This document shows, piece by piece, positions 52,302 through 60,663 of a stretch of 64,000 nucleotides of DNA (its first letter is position 1; every line of letters begins with the position of its first letter). The stretch covers positions 4,340,001 to 4,404,000 of the forward strand of contig CAWDMP010000002.1 of assembly GCA_963803495.1 (NCBI GenBank). The letters run 5' to 3'. The notes under the pieces were generated by a model. That model was given only the letters and a program-made list of their open reading frames with translations, was not told the DNA's origin and made no database searches. Position numbers and translations under genes: made by a program. The stretch is from Persicitalea sp963803495 (GTDB taxonomy: Bacteria; Bacteroidota; Bacteroidia; Cytophagales; Spirosomataceae).

Positions 52302-53843
52302 CTAAGAAATCTTCTTGCCCAATTGCACTTTGAGACGTTCGTAGTCGATCTTGGAGTTGTGGCGCGGGTCGCGGGGTATTTTCTTGACGACAATCAAACG
52401 GTCGGGGGAAGGCGACCTGACCGAAATCAGACTTTTCAACGCATCGCGGTCGATTTCCCTGGCCGCCTCGATAACCGCGCATAGTTGGCCGTCGATCTGC
52501 ATAATGGTACCCGCCGCTATTCCGTCGATTTCCTGAAAACGGGCTTCAAAGACAAAGGGCGAGAAGATTTTTTCATTTTGATAAATCAGCGTATGGCACC
52601 TTCCCGTCAGGAACAAGTACCCGTTCTCGTCCATAAATCCGCTGTCTCCCGTGCGGTGCCAACATTGCCCGCCTATGAAGATTTTGTTCCGGCGCAATGC
52701 CGCCTCGTTGTGCAGGTAGTCCCGCAGCACGTGCTTTCCGCTGACGATTATTTCGCCGATTTCCCCTGACTTCCTTTCTAGTGCTTCGAGTTCGGTCCTG
52801 GTGGAGATCACAATGGGTTCATCGGAGATCTGAATAATTTTCACAGTTGTTTCCTGCTCAGGCCTGCCCACGGGGAGTCCGTTGGTAGGGCCTTCCGATG
52901 TGATGCTGGTTAACTCCTTCGCCTCGATACTGCTGATTGGTTCGGCCTCCGTCGAGCCATAGACCAGCCCGATGCGCGCGGCGGGGAAAGCGCGTTGAAA
53001 AATTTGGGCTTCGGCGGGGAAAACGGGCGCACCGCCCGTCAGAATTTTGGTGAGTTTTGGAATTTGAAGTTGTCGGGCGATCAGGTACTCCGCCAACTTC
53101 CTGACAAAAAACGGCGAGGCGATGAGGCAGTCGACCTCGTGCGCCTGGAGTTGGGCGACAATTTTAGCGGGGTCGAGCGAAGCGGGCTTGCGGCCATTGA
53201 AGTCAGCGATAACCGACGCGACGCCCCCGGCCAGATTGATCAGTAGCACGATGGGCAGCGTCGCCATGCCGACTTCCCCCGGCTGAGGGTCGGTGACCGG
53301 ACGCAGGGCCTCAAATTGAGCGCGGAGTAGTCCGTGGGTGCGGATGGCCGCTTTGGGCGTACCCGTGCTCCCCGTCGTGAAGGTGATGAGGGCGACATCG
53401 TCGGTGGTCGTGTTGGGAATGGGCAATTGTTGGTGGTGCAGGGGATGTGACAATCCCAGCCGCAAAGGAATGCGCCGTAAACCCGGAACAACCCACGCCA
53501 GCAACCGCGCCTTGCGACTACCGACCAACGCCTCACATTCGGCCAGTCGGCAGCAAGCATTCAACCGCTTTACGCTGACCCACTCATCCAGAAACACCGC
53601 TACGGCCCCGATTTTGAAAATTGCCAGCACCACGCGGTACAAATCATCGCTCATGGGAACGAATACCAGCACCCGGTCGCCCTTTCGGATGCCTTTGCGC
53701 AGAAAGCACTGAGCCGTTTTGTCCACCGATTCGTCAAATTCTTTGAAAGTGATTTCTTCGTTTTGATAAATCAGGGCTATTTGATCGGGTGTCTTTTTTA
53801 CCTGTTGCTGAAATAAATCGACGATGTTGAAGGTAGTACTCAT
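52302..53843 (-). CDS. AMP-dependent acyl ligase, OleC-like (last gene of lipid/isoprenoid operon)
   Basis: 513 residues. ANL-superfamily adenylating enzyme: ATP-binding A3 motif TFTTGSTGTPKA at ~154-165, A5 VYGSTEAEPISS near 293, A7 HRTGDSGFMDENG near 392 and the A10 lysine in RHNSKIDYERLK near 501. The segment LAIFKIGAVAVFLDEWVSVK and the ARLLAW stretch resemble the OleC branch of fatty-acid or beta-lactone-forming ligases more than standard acyl-CoA synthetases. It would activate a fatty or isoprenoid acid with ATP, as the AMP ester or CoA thioester. It follows the SRPBCC gene by 14 bp and is the final gene of the eight-gene operon running from 61937. Confidence 0.85.
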   Translation of the reverse strand: MSTTFNIVDLFQQQVKKTPDQIALIYQNEEITFKEFDESVDKTAQCFLRKGIRKGDRVLVFVPMSDDLYRVVLAIFKIGAVAVFLDEWVSVKRLNACCRLAECEALVGSRKARLLAWVVPGLRRIPLRLGLSHPLHHQQLPIPNTTTDDVALITFTTGSTGTPKAAIRTHGLLRAQFEALRPVTDPQPGEVGMATLPIVLLINLAGGVASVIADFNGRKPASLDPAKIVAQLQAHEVDCLIASPFFVRKLAEYLIARQLQIPKLTKILTGGAPVFPAEAQIFQRAFPAARIGLVYGSTEAEPISSIEAKELTSITSEGPTNGLPVGRPEQETTVKIIQISDEPIVISTRTELEALERKSGEIGEIIVSGKHVLRDYLHNEAALRRNKIFIGGQCWHRTGDSGFMDENGYLFLTGRCHTLIYQNEKIFSPFVFEARFQEIDGIAAGTIMQIDGQLCAVIEAAREIDRDALKSLISVRSPSPDRLIVVKKIPRDPRHNSKIDYERLKVQLGKKIS

Positions 53844-53857
53844 GGTAATATTTTGAC

Positions 53858-54445
53858 CTAACTTGTCTCGATCTCACTTTTTATATTCTGCATATTTTTC
53901 TCAAACAAATACTCGATTACATACGCCGCCAAGTACATTTTAAGTGTGTCGAGCCAGGATGAATTTTTAGTAAAGAAGACCGTAAAAGTAAGCTGACATG
54001 TATTGCCAGGAATTCGCTGATAAATTTGCTCCGTCGCCAAATTTTCTGCTGACATAGGAAAGCCGACCAGGTTGTAAAGGATGAGCTGCCTTTTTTCGTT
54101 GGGAACTACCTCGGTAATTGCCTCATCCCAGCAGGTCCCGGTTTCATCGGCCCGCCGAAAGCACCGCCGACGGGAGCCTACCGAGCCATCGGGAAAGCGA
54201 TCGGCGTTCAGCGGGCTGATGTGGTGAACGTACACAGACCACTCCGCCGCGTGGGGGGAGTGGCCGAGGTAGCCGAAGATAATCTCCGGCGGAGCATCGA
54301 TCGTTATGGTATGGCTGACCAATTTGTAGGGAAAACGCTGCTTCAGTCCGTACGGACTGAGGAAAATGACCAACGTCAACAGCAGGATAGTCAAGGCCAA
54401 AATGCCAGCGAGCCATCGGTTAGGACGGCTAAATCTTTTTGCCAT
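53858..54445 (-). CDS. Membrane-anchored SRPBCC (START-like) protein
   Basis: 195 residues from ATG 54445, preferred because it gives a basic N-terminus (MAKRFSRPNRW) and one membrane helix (LAGILALTILLLTLVIFLSP); the helix anchors a START-like/polyketide-cyclase domain: SHTITIDAPPEIIFGYLGHS, AAEWSVYVHHI, CFRRADETGTCWDEAI, QLILYNLVGFP and a long final helix (KMYLAAYVIEYLFEKNMQ). SRPBCC domains bind hydrophobic ligands, fitting a lipid-handling role. It overlaps the end of the GNAT gene by 17 bp. Confidence 0.8.
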   Translation of the reverse strand: MAKRFSRPNRWLAGILALTILLLTLVIFLSPYGLKQRFPYKLVSHTITIDAPPEIIFGYLGHSPHAAEWSVYVHHISPLNADRFPDGSVGSRRRCFRRADETGTCWDEAITEVVPNEKRQLILYNLVGFPMSAENLATEQIYQRIPGNTCQLTFTVFFTKNSSWLDTLKMYLAAYVIEYLFEKNMQNIKSEIETS

Positions 54446-55436
54446 ACAAGTGGTATTTTCGGTAAAGATCTCCGGAGAAACTACTGGAGAGCGTTGGCGA
54501 AGTACCATGACTGTACATAAAAGGATGCAGCATGATTTCGTATCCTTGTGCCACCGCTTTTTTTACAACCATATTCCCAATTACATGACCCAGTCCGCGC
54601 CACTTCGGATCAGGGTGTCGGGCAAGTGTTTTCGCAATCAACGACTTGCGAGCGGTATTTAGCCGATCATCCAGGCAGAAATAATAGCCGATCAAGTCAT
54701 GGTTCTTATCCTCCGCTATCAGCGTAAATTCTGGATTGAGAATAGCTTTCGTTGGCAGGTATTTTTCCAGAAATACTTCCAGACTGATAGGCGTGAATAG
54801 AAAATTTTTGGAAAAGGCGGTACTATTGAAATGATGAATCCGTTCGAGTTCTTTTTCAAAATTATCCACGTCGATGGGGCGGATGGTTACGCCTGCTTTC
54901 CGCAATTCCTGCTCTCGTTCCAAAATATCCGGTCGGTCGAAGTATAGGTTCGCGTCGATGTTGGTGTGGTACTCGGCAACGGGGATAAAGCCCGCTTTCT
55001 GAAACTGCACGTTGTAGTACAAATGATGGTAAGGTTCCAGGAAAAAGGGCGGTTGGACATGGTCGGTGGCCAAGCGATGACTTTCCCAACTACTGCCGTT
55101 CATCGGACCGATCAGGTACCCGGCTCCCCTAGCTTTCGCTTCGTTGCTTAGGCGTTTCAGTAGCATTTCGGCGTAGGGACCCTCGTCGGCGCACTCGTAG
55201 TTTCCGACCGTGCAGACGGGTTGTTCCCGATAAAAAAGCGACGGGTTTTTGTACAGACTGGCCCTCGCCACCGCTTTTCCCTCGTCCAGTATCAAGTAAT
55301 GGGTTTCCAAAAACTCCGTTGGAATGTTCTCGGACGAGACGAATTTTGGGGAATCAGCCGGGTAAAGCGATGTTGGCAGTTCGAAAAATTGCGGAAAGAA
55401 AGCGTCGCCCGGCCACGTTTCGATGATTGAAATCAT
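54429..55436 (-). CDS. GNAT-superfamily N-acyltransferase
   Basis: 335 residues. Looks like a double-GNAT protein: the first half has YLILDEGKAVARASLYKNPS, CTVGNYECADE, YAEMLLKRLSNEAKARGAGYLIGPMNGSSWE, and the second EFTLIAEDKNHDLIGYYFCLDD, LARHPDPKWRGLGHVIGNMVVKKAVAQGYEIMLH, where RGLGHVIG resembles the CoA-pyrophosphate loop. The acceptor is unknown; within this operon an amino group on a lipid (for example one installed by the BtaA-like enzyme) is an attractive but unproven target. Four-base overlap with the upstream kinase-like gene (ATGA). Confidence 0.8.
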   Translation of the reverse strand: MISIIETWPGDAFFPQFFELPTSLYPADSPKFVSSENIPTEFLETHYLILDEGKAVARASLYKNPSLFYREQPVCTVGNYECADEGPYAEMLLKRLSNEAKARGAGYLIGPMNGSSWESHRLATDHVQPPFFLEPYHHLYYNVQFQKAGFIPVAEYHTNIDANLYFDRPDILEREQELRKAGVTIRPIDVDNFEKELERIHHFNSTAFSKNFLFTPISLEVFLEKYLPTKAILNPEFTLIAEDKNHDLIGYYFCLDDRLNTARKSLIAKTLARHPDPKWRGLGHVIGNMVVKKAVAQGYEIMLHPFMYSHGTSPTLSSSFSGDLYRKYHLYGKKI

Positions 55437-56104
55437 AGCAGGACGATCAGAATGACGATGACGCTCAGCGGAATGGTGAAATTGTCGAGCCCGCTACCGC
55501 TGACCGCCTCGACGTTGGTAACGCAAACCGCCAATACAAGTGAGTAGACAACTGTGTGCCAGGCGGGCGAAGCATTCGGCAGGAGCGCGAATAGCAAAGT
55601 TAGCGACAGCACTGCGCAGGAGAAGAAAAAAGCAAGCGAACCCGACAGCGTTTTGCGGCTTTTGCCGATTTGAAAGCGACCGTAAGGAAACCGCTTACCG
55701 ACCAGCGCGGCCAACGGATCGCAAATAGCGAGCGTAAGAACGGGTAAGTAAAACATAATCAGCCCTTGGTTGGCGTGTGCGTAAGCCAGGTAACAGCCGT
55801 ACACCGCCACCGGAAAAAGCAGACTACCATAAGAGAAGCGGTCGATGGCGTTGATCGAGGGCAACCATTGGTACTGCCAACTGGCCAGCAGAAGCAGCAA
55901 AAAACTCCCGCAAAGGAAAAGTACCTGCCAATGGTCGGTGAGTAAAATCGGGAAGAGCAAAGTAAGCAAACCCGTGCCGACGTGAACCAACTTGCGGGTG
56001 ATCTCGGCCCTGATTTTCCTGACCCGGTACAGGTACTCCGCCAGGCCGAAGAGCGCCAGAAAGGTAAAGGAGAGTAAAAAGGGAACGAACAGGTAGCGTT
56101 TCAT
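55433..56104 (-). CDS. Phytol/dolichol kinase-like integral membrane protein (CTP transferase family)
   Basis: 223 residues and about seven membrane helices. Conserved family phrases: ITRKLVHVGTGLL near residue 37, LAICDPLAALVGKRFPYGRF near 127, GKSRKTLSGSLAFFF, and VEAVSGSGLDNFTIPL near 199. This is the pattern of VTE5/FOLK/SEC59-type CTP-dependent polyprenol kinases, related to CdsA. It would phosphorylate an isoprenoid or fatty alcohol at the membrane. The lipid kinase role fits the HMG-CoA reductase and UbiA genes in the same operon. Overlaps GNAT by four bases; 22 bp after the DUF3419 gene. Confidence 0.85.
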   Translation of the reverse strand: MKRYLFVPFLLSFTFLALFGLAEYLYRVRKIRAEITRKLVHVGTGLLTLLFPILLTDHWQVLFLCGSFLLLLLASWQYQWLPSINAIDRFSYGSLLFPVAVYGCYLAYAHANQGLIMFYLPVLTLAICDPLAALVGKRFPYGRFQIGKSRKTLSGSLAFFFSCAVLSLTLLFALLPNASPAWHTVVYSLVLAVCVTNVEAVSGSGLDNFTIPLSVIVILIVLL

Positions 56105-56126
56105 GGTGACCCTCTCGGGCGGTTCT

Positions 56127-57218
56127 TTACATTTGATCCACGATGAATTTGTTGTAGAAAAATCCTCGGTCGTGCGCGGTCAGGCGTTCGGAAAGCGGTT
56201 GGCAGTACTTTATTTTTTCAGGAAAAATCTCAGAAATCCGACGGGGTACCATCAGGTTCCAATAGGCCATCCTTCCGCCTTCCTCCAGACCAGACAATAG
56301 GTCTTCGCCGGTTTGTAAGAATGTTTTTTCGTCCATGTACTCGAAAATGTTGGAAAGGTTCATACCCCTAAAACGACCGAAACGGTTGATAGCATCCTGG
56401 GCGAATCCCTCGTGCAATTTGAGAGAGCCAATGTTTACCCGAATGGTTGGATAGTGCTCAGCTTGCAAATAGTGGGGCAGCAATTTGCCGAAACTCCCGG
56501 TCAGGGCGTAGCGCAGAATAAAATTATCCTGCGCTAATTCCGAACTGAGATGGCGCGCGGCTTTATCCAAAATAAATTGCGAAACCGAACCTTCGACCTG
56601 TTGCATGAAAGCCGGGTCACGGCCCAGTTTTCCCATAACATATTTACCGAAAAATAGCCGAAACAGAAGCTGCCACCGCCAGGTACCCCATTCCTTTTTA
56701 TAAAATTCTATCTGCTCTTCCAAGCTTTTATTGCTTAGCAATCGCTCCGTGAGACGTCGGGCATGAATCAGCGGCAGTACCTTGCGGCTGAAAATTTGGA
56801 AATATTTTTCAAATTTTCCCTGATCGATCACACCATTCACCAGGATCGGCAAGTTGGATTCCCAGTATCGCCGGGCATCGCTGCTCAATTCGATTTTCAA
56901 CAAGTCGAAGGTTTGTCGGCGATCGAGTGAACCCTCAAATCCCAGGAAAGCCAGTGTCTCCTCGCGCTCGAGGTGGACGATGCAGACTTTCTTCAACTCC
57001 GTCAAAAATAATTGTGGGCGGCTGATGTCTACCGCCACGACCAACTCGGGTTGTGTGGTGAGCAGGGAAAAACTATTGTCGCCCGCCGAAGCTACGGACA
57101 GGATTTTGCCACCCGCCAGTGGCGCGAGTCCTTGCAACAGTACCTCTGCGTCTTCCCAACAGTTGGCGTAGCGAATGAGGCCGAAATCGACCCGATTCCG
57201 AAGGTCAGTTTCACTCAT
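56127..57218 (-). CDS. DUF3419 / BtaA-like SAM-dependent 3-amino-3-carboxypropyltransferase
   Basis: 363 residues. BtaA-family signatures: IRYANCWEDAEVLLQGL (CWED at 20-23), ILSVASAGDNSFSLL (SAM-binding loop, 39-53) and VVAVDISRPQLFLTELKK (61-77), with GRFRGMNLSNIFEYM later. BtaA transfers the 3-amino-3-carboxypropyl group of SAM to diacylglycerol in betaine lipid (DGTS) synthesis. The N-methylating partner BtaB is not in this operon, so the product, if any, would keep a free amino group or have a different lipid acceptor. Four-base overlap with the dikinase gene upstream. Confidence 0.85.
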   Translation of the reverse strand: MSETDLRNRVDFGLIRYANCWEDAEVLLQGLAPLAGGKILSVASAGDNSFSLLTTQPELVVAVDISRPQLFLTELKKVCIVHLEREETLAFLGFEGSLDRRQTFDLLKIELSSDARRYWESNLPILVNGVIDQGKFEKYFQIFSRKVLPLIHARRLTERLLSNKSLEEQIEFYKKEWGTWRWQLLFRLFFGKYVMGKLGRDPAFMQQVEGSVSQFILDKAARHLSSELAQDNFILRYALTGSFGKLLPHYLQAEHYPTIRVNIGSLKLHEGFAQDAINRFGRFRGMNLSNIFEYMDEKTFLQTGEDLLSGLEEGGRMAYWNLMVPRRISEIFPEKIKYCQPLSERLTAHDRGFFYNKFIVDQM

Positions 57219-59701
57219 GGCGTCAGGATTTTGATTATGCCTGTGCTACCATCCATTTCTATTTCGTCGCCCGTTTTCAGGCGGCGCAGCAATCCCGTTA
57301 CGCCCACGATGCAGGATTTGCCCATTTCGCGGCTAACGATGGCCGAATGACTCAGCAAACTACCCCGCTCGACCACGATGCCGCCCGCACCGGGAAACAG
57401 CATCACCCAGCCGGGGTCGGTGCTGTGCGTGACCAGAATATCACCGTTCAGCGATGAAACCTCCGCCGGGTTCAGTACCACCCGTGCGCGGCCCCGGACG
57501 CGCCCCGGCGAACAGCCGATGCCGCGCAACTCGCCAGCCACATCCTCGTTTTCACCTGTTTCGTCTTGAATATTTCCGTGAAAAGCACCGCTGTGGTAAG
57601 GCACTCCGTAGGTGGCAAAGCGTTCGGGCGGGGGGGCCGCTTCCCGGTAGGCGGCGAACTCCTTTTGCCGTAAAGCCACAAGGGCGGCCAAGTCGCCGTT
57701 GACGGAGCGGCCTTCCAGGTAGGCGAAAATCTCTTCTTTGGTCAGATAAAATACGTCCCGCTCACCGGGGGTGATGTTGTCTTGAAAAAACCGTTGCCCT
57801 ATTTCCGTGAAAAGCTGCCGCACGACGCCAAAGGCACGGGTGCGCTCGTAGCGCAGGTTTTCGCGGGCGCTCACCAGCGACCGGGCGTTTTTGAGTACCC
57901 GATCGAACCACCACTTCCTCAGGAGTTTGCCACCCAAAATGCGTTTGACCTCCCGCTCCGCCGTTGCTCGGATTTCGTTTTCCCTTTGGCTCGAAAAAAT
58001 TTGGTCGGTCACGCCGGACGCCACGTACGATTTCAGTACTTGTACGAAAAGTGCGGGTTCCTGGGCGTAGGAAATCGTTTCAAGTTTGAGTTCACCCACG
58101 CAGCGTTCACCAAAGTCGGCCAGGTACTTCTCAAATTCGAGCCGAAAATCGGCGAAGTCAGAGTTTTGCCTAATTTCTTGCAGCGTCGCTTTTCCGTCCC
58201 GTTCCAAAAAAAGTTTTTTCAAAGCGGGATTGGCTTCAATTCGACTCGCCAGGGCAATGCTGCGGTGGACAGGTTCGACGGAGATAATGTCGCTGCTACC
58301 GCACAACAGGTCGTTGTGAATATTAGGGTATTCGGTCCCGAAGTACTTTTCACTCTGCTTTTGCAGCATCCCGAACCAAATCATGGCGAAGAAATCGTTG
58401 AGCAGGGGTGCTTTCCATTCATCGAGGAGGGTTTTCTCGAAATCGAGGTACAAGTCCATGAGTTCATGGGCGTCTTTTTGGGCAAAGTCGATGGCTTGGT
58501 AACGGGCGATGGTGTCATCGACCAACGCCATAAATTCCCTTCTTTTGCGCGGCAGGGCCACAAATCTGGCAAGCATTTTTACGGCTATGGTCACGACGCT
58601 CCACCAGGCCTTTCCTTTCGACAGACGGTACTTTTCGGGAATGTCGAAACGTGCCTTAACGCCCATCATTTTCTCCATGTAGCGGGCGTTGAGGCTGTAT
58701 CCCGGTAGCATGGCCAGCATGTGGTACCAGGTTTTGAGATTGTAGTACACCCGCCCGTCGAGCAGCCCCAGCGTGTTGGCGAAAACCCGCCGATTCTCGG
58801 AAATCACCTTTTCACGCACGCCCAAATACGCGCTGAACTGGCTGTACGCGCTTTCATAAGAGGTCGTGATGAACGAAAAAGTGAGCGGCGTCGTGACGCC
58901 CGGATAGGATTCGATGATGTTGCTGTTGTCCCAAAGGACGTAGGCGCCGTTCTTCGTGTTCTCCGCTTGGCTCAGCGTGGTAATAGGACGGGTTTGGAGC
59001 AAAAACAATTCGCCATTTTGGTAAGCGAATTCCACGTCCTGCGGTGCGCCGAACTCGATTTGCAGCTTGTCGAGTACGATCGCCAATTGTCGGATTTGTG
59101 GGTCGGTGAGTGTCGGTAAATTTTTAGTGATGAGTATTGCCGTAATTTCTTCACCGCTTACCACAAATTGGTCGGCATCCAGCTTCCCGGAAACCAACCC
59201 CTCGCCCAATCCATGCACCGCGTTGATGACCTTTTCATCCGCCCGGCCGCTCACCGGATTGGCTCCAAAGGCCACGCCGGATACGTCGGCGTCGATCATT
59301 TCCTGAATGACTACCGCCATACTGCCCGACCCAGCCAGCCCGTGGTGTCGACGGTAAGCGTCCACGCGCGACGAGTGGGCGGACCGACAAACGTCTTGTA
59401 TTCTCTCAGCCAGATTTTCGGGCGTCACGGATAAAAAGCTCTCGAATTGCCCGGCGAAAGAATGCGAAATACCGTCCTCGTCGATGGCCGAGGAGCGAAC
59501 CGCAAAATGAGTGACCGTGGGGAAGGTAGCCAAGACTTGGGGGATGAGATTCTTTATGGTACTCGTTCCCTCAAGAGCGTTTGCAGGAATCACGGCGAAC
59601 CTGGGCACCGGGTAACCGAGTGCCTTCAGCCGGAAGAGGTTTTTAGCCTTGCCCCCTACGGTCTGATCGTTCGTTTGGTCGCTTTCCGTCAGAATTTTCA
59701 T
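57215..59701 (-). CDS. PEP synthase/rifampicin phosphotransferase-like dikinase
   Basis: About 828 residues from ATG 59701, fixed by the four-base overlap with the UbiA stop and by the conserved start MKILTESDQTNDQTVGGKAK. N-terminal PPDK_N ATP-grasp: HFAVRSSAIDEDG, FESFLSVTPENL, EMIDADVSGVAFGANPVSG. A large middle domain begins WDNSNIIESYPGVTTPLTFS, resembling rifampicin phosphotransferases. The C-terminal swivelling phosphohistidine domain has GCSPGRVRGRARVV and ERGSLLSHSAIVSREMG with the phosphorylated His at ~785. Such enzymes split ATP to AMP, Pi and a phosphate placed on a hydroxyl or pyruvate. In this operon a small-molecule or lipid alcohol is the likely acceptor; it is probably not a true PEP synthase. 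Confidence 0.85.
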   Translation of the reverse strand: MKILTESDQTNDQTVGGKAKNLFRLKALGYPVPRFAVIPANALEGTSTIKNLIPQVLATFPTVTHFAVRSSAIDEDGISHSFAGQFESFLSVTPENLAERIQDVCRSAHSSRVDAYRRHHGLAGSGSMAVVIQEMIDADVSGVAFGANPVSGRADEKVINAVHGLGEGLVSGKLDADQFVVSGEEITAILITKNLPTLTDPQIRQLAIVLDKLQIEFGAPQDVEFAYQNGELFLLQTRPITTLSQAENTKNGAYVLWDNSNIIESYPGVTTPLTFSFITTSYESAYSQFSAYLGVREKVISENRRVFANTLGLLDGRVYYNLKTWYHMLAMLPGYSLNARYMEKMMGVKARFDIPEKYRLSKGKAWWSVVTIAVKMLARFVALPRKRREFMALVDDTIARYQAIDFAQKDAHELMDLYLDFEKTLLDEWKAPLLNDFFAMIWFGMLQKQSEKYFGTEYPNIHNDLLCGSSDIISVEPVHRSIALASRIEANPALKKLFLERDGKATLQEIRQNSDFADFRLEFEKYLADFGERCVGELKLETISYAQEPALFVQVLKSYVASGVTDQIFSSQRENEIRATAEREVKRILGGKLLRKWWFDRVLKNARSLVSARENLRYERTRAFGVVRQLFTEIGQRFFQDNITPGERDVFYLTKEEIFAYLEGRSVNGDLAALVALRQKEFAAYREAAPPPERFATYGVPYHSGAFHGNIQDETGENEDVAGELRGIGCSPGRVRGRARVVLNPAEVSSLNGDILVTHSTDPGWVMLFPGAGGIVVERGSLLSHSAIVSREMGKSCIVGVTGLLRRLKTGDEIEMDGSTGIIKILTP

Positions 59702-60663
59702 TCCAAGAACAGTTTTGACAGCATCGGCCCGCCCCCGAGCGCCAGGTACATTCCAATCGTCCACAGGGCCGAGGCGTATTCGATCATCTTGGCGCTACTT
59801 TTGGTTTTATTTTTCATAAAAAACAAAGCGGGCAGCGCACAAAGCACGAAAATTACGCTCAGCACCATGAACGATACCCGCCCGTAACCCGCGTAGGTGG
59901 AGGCCACGAAGCTGAGCCCCAACGTAACCAAAAGCACCAGCAACCACAATCCTACGGCCCGCCTGGCCCCGAGCATCGCTGAGTAGGTCAGCACACCCGG
60001 CGATTCCTGTTCGGGTGTTCTGATTTTTCGCCCCACTTCCAGCACGATGCCGTTCATGTAGCTTACGGCGAAGAAGAACAGCAGCCCGACGGGCGCTGCC
60101 GCATCTGCCAGCAGCCAGTCCAACCCACTGGCGTACACGTCCACGAGCGGAATGATAAACATGTGCGAGGTCACATACCAGAACTGGTGCGCTTTTAGCC
60201 AGTCGGAGACGAAGAACTCTTTACCCATCAGCAGCAAATAGCCTATGACTACCGCCAGAATAAGCAGCATTTTTGGGAAGAAAAACAGGTTGAGCAAAAC
60301 CGACAATCCCGCCAGTACGGCCCCGACGGTAGCCAGCTCGCGCAAGGTTACGAGGCCCCTCGGCACGGGTAGTTCGGGCCGAAAGCGGGCATCGTCCCCG
60401 GCGTCTTTGAATTCGTCGAAGGCGCGCACCAGGAAGAACAGCGATACGGTGGTAAAGACGCCGACGGCGAAAGTGCGTCCATCGACAAAGCCCTCGACCC
60501 CCCGGCAAATCCGGGAGTAAGCAACCGCCGAAAAGCTGAACGCCGCCACTAGCAGGCCATGACCAAGCAGCGGAAATCGTTCTTTTTGGTAGATAAAGAG
60601 CCTTCGGGCCAGGGAAGCGGCGTTTTCCTCCGGTTGGCTGAACGCGTTGGACGGACTGTTCAT
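59698..60663 (-). CDS. UbiA-family prenyltransferase
   Basis: 321 residues from ATG 60663, fixed by overlap with the upstream stop; a longer frame upstream is rejected because it would run back through the HMG-CoA reductase gene. About eight membrane helices. First aspartate-rich motif LVRAFDEFKDAGDDARFRPE (residues 78-97; the Mg-diphosphate site), and a second polar loop with EVGRKIRTPEQESPGVLTYS. UbiA enzymes transfer a prenyl group from a prenyl diphosphate to an aromatic, glycerol-1-phosphate or similar acceptor. Quinone genes are absent around it, so it probably serves the operon's own lipid product. Confidence 0.88.
   Translation of the reverse strand: MNSPSNAFSQPEENAASLARRLFIYQKERFPLLGHGLLVAAFSFSAVAYSRICRGVEGFVDGRTFAVGVFTTVSLFFLVRAFDEFKDAGDDARFRPELPVPRGLVTLRELATVGAVLAGLSVLLNLFFFPKMLLILAVVIGYLLLMGKEFFVSDWLKAHQFWYVTSHMFIIPLVDVYASGLDWLLADAAAPVGLLFFFAVSYMNGIVLEVGRKIRTPEQESPGVLTYSAMLGARRAVGLWLLVLLVTLGLSFVASTYAGYGRVSFMVLSVIFVLCALPALFFMKNKTKSSAKMIEYASALWTIGMYLALGGGPMLSKLFLE

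Noticed and set aside
52302..53843. Complete OleABCD olefin pathway
   Set aside because: Only an OleC-like ligase is present; OleA thiolase, OleB hydrolase and OleD reductase are absent from the operon.
57782..58708. 308-codon plus-strand frame opposite the dikinase
   Set aside because: Antisense shadow of the conserved PEP-synthase-like gene with no domain of its own.
57215..59701. Ordinary gluconeogenic PEP synthase
   Set aside because: The middle domain and the SLLSHSAI phosphohistidine motif resemble rifampicin-phosphotransferase-like dikinases, and the gene is embedded in a lipid-type operon.
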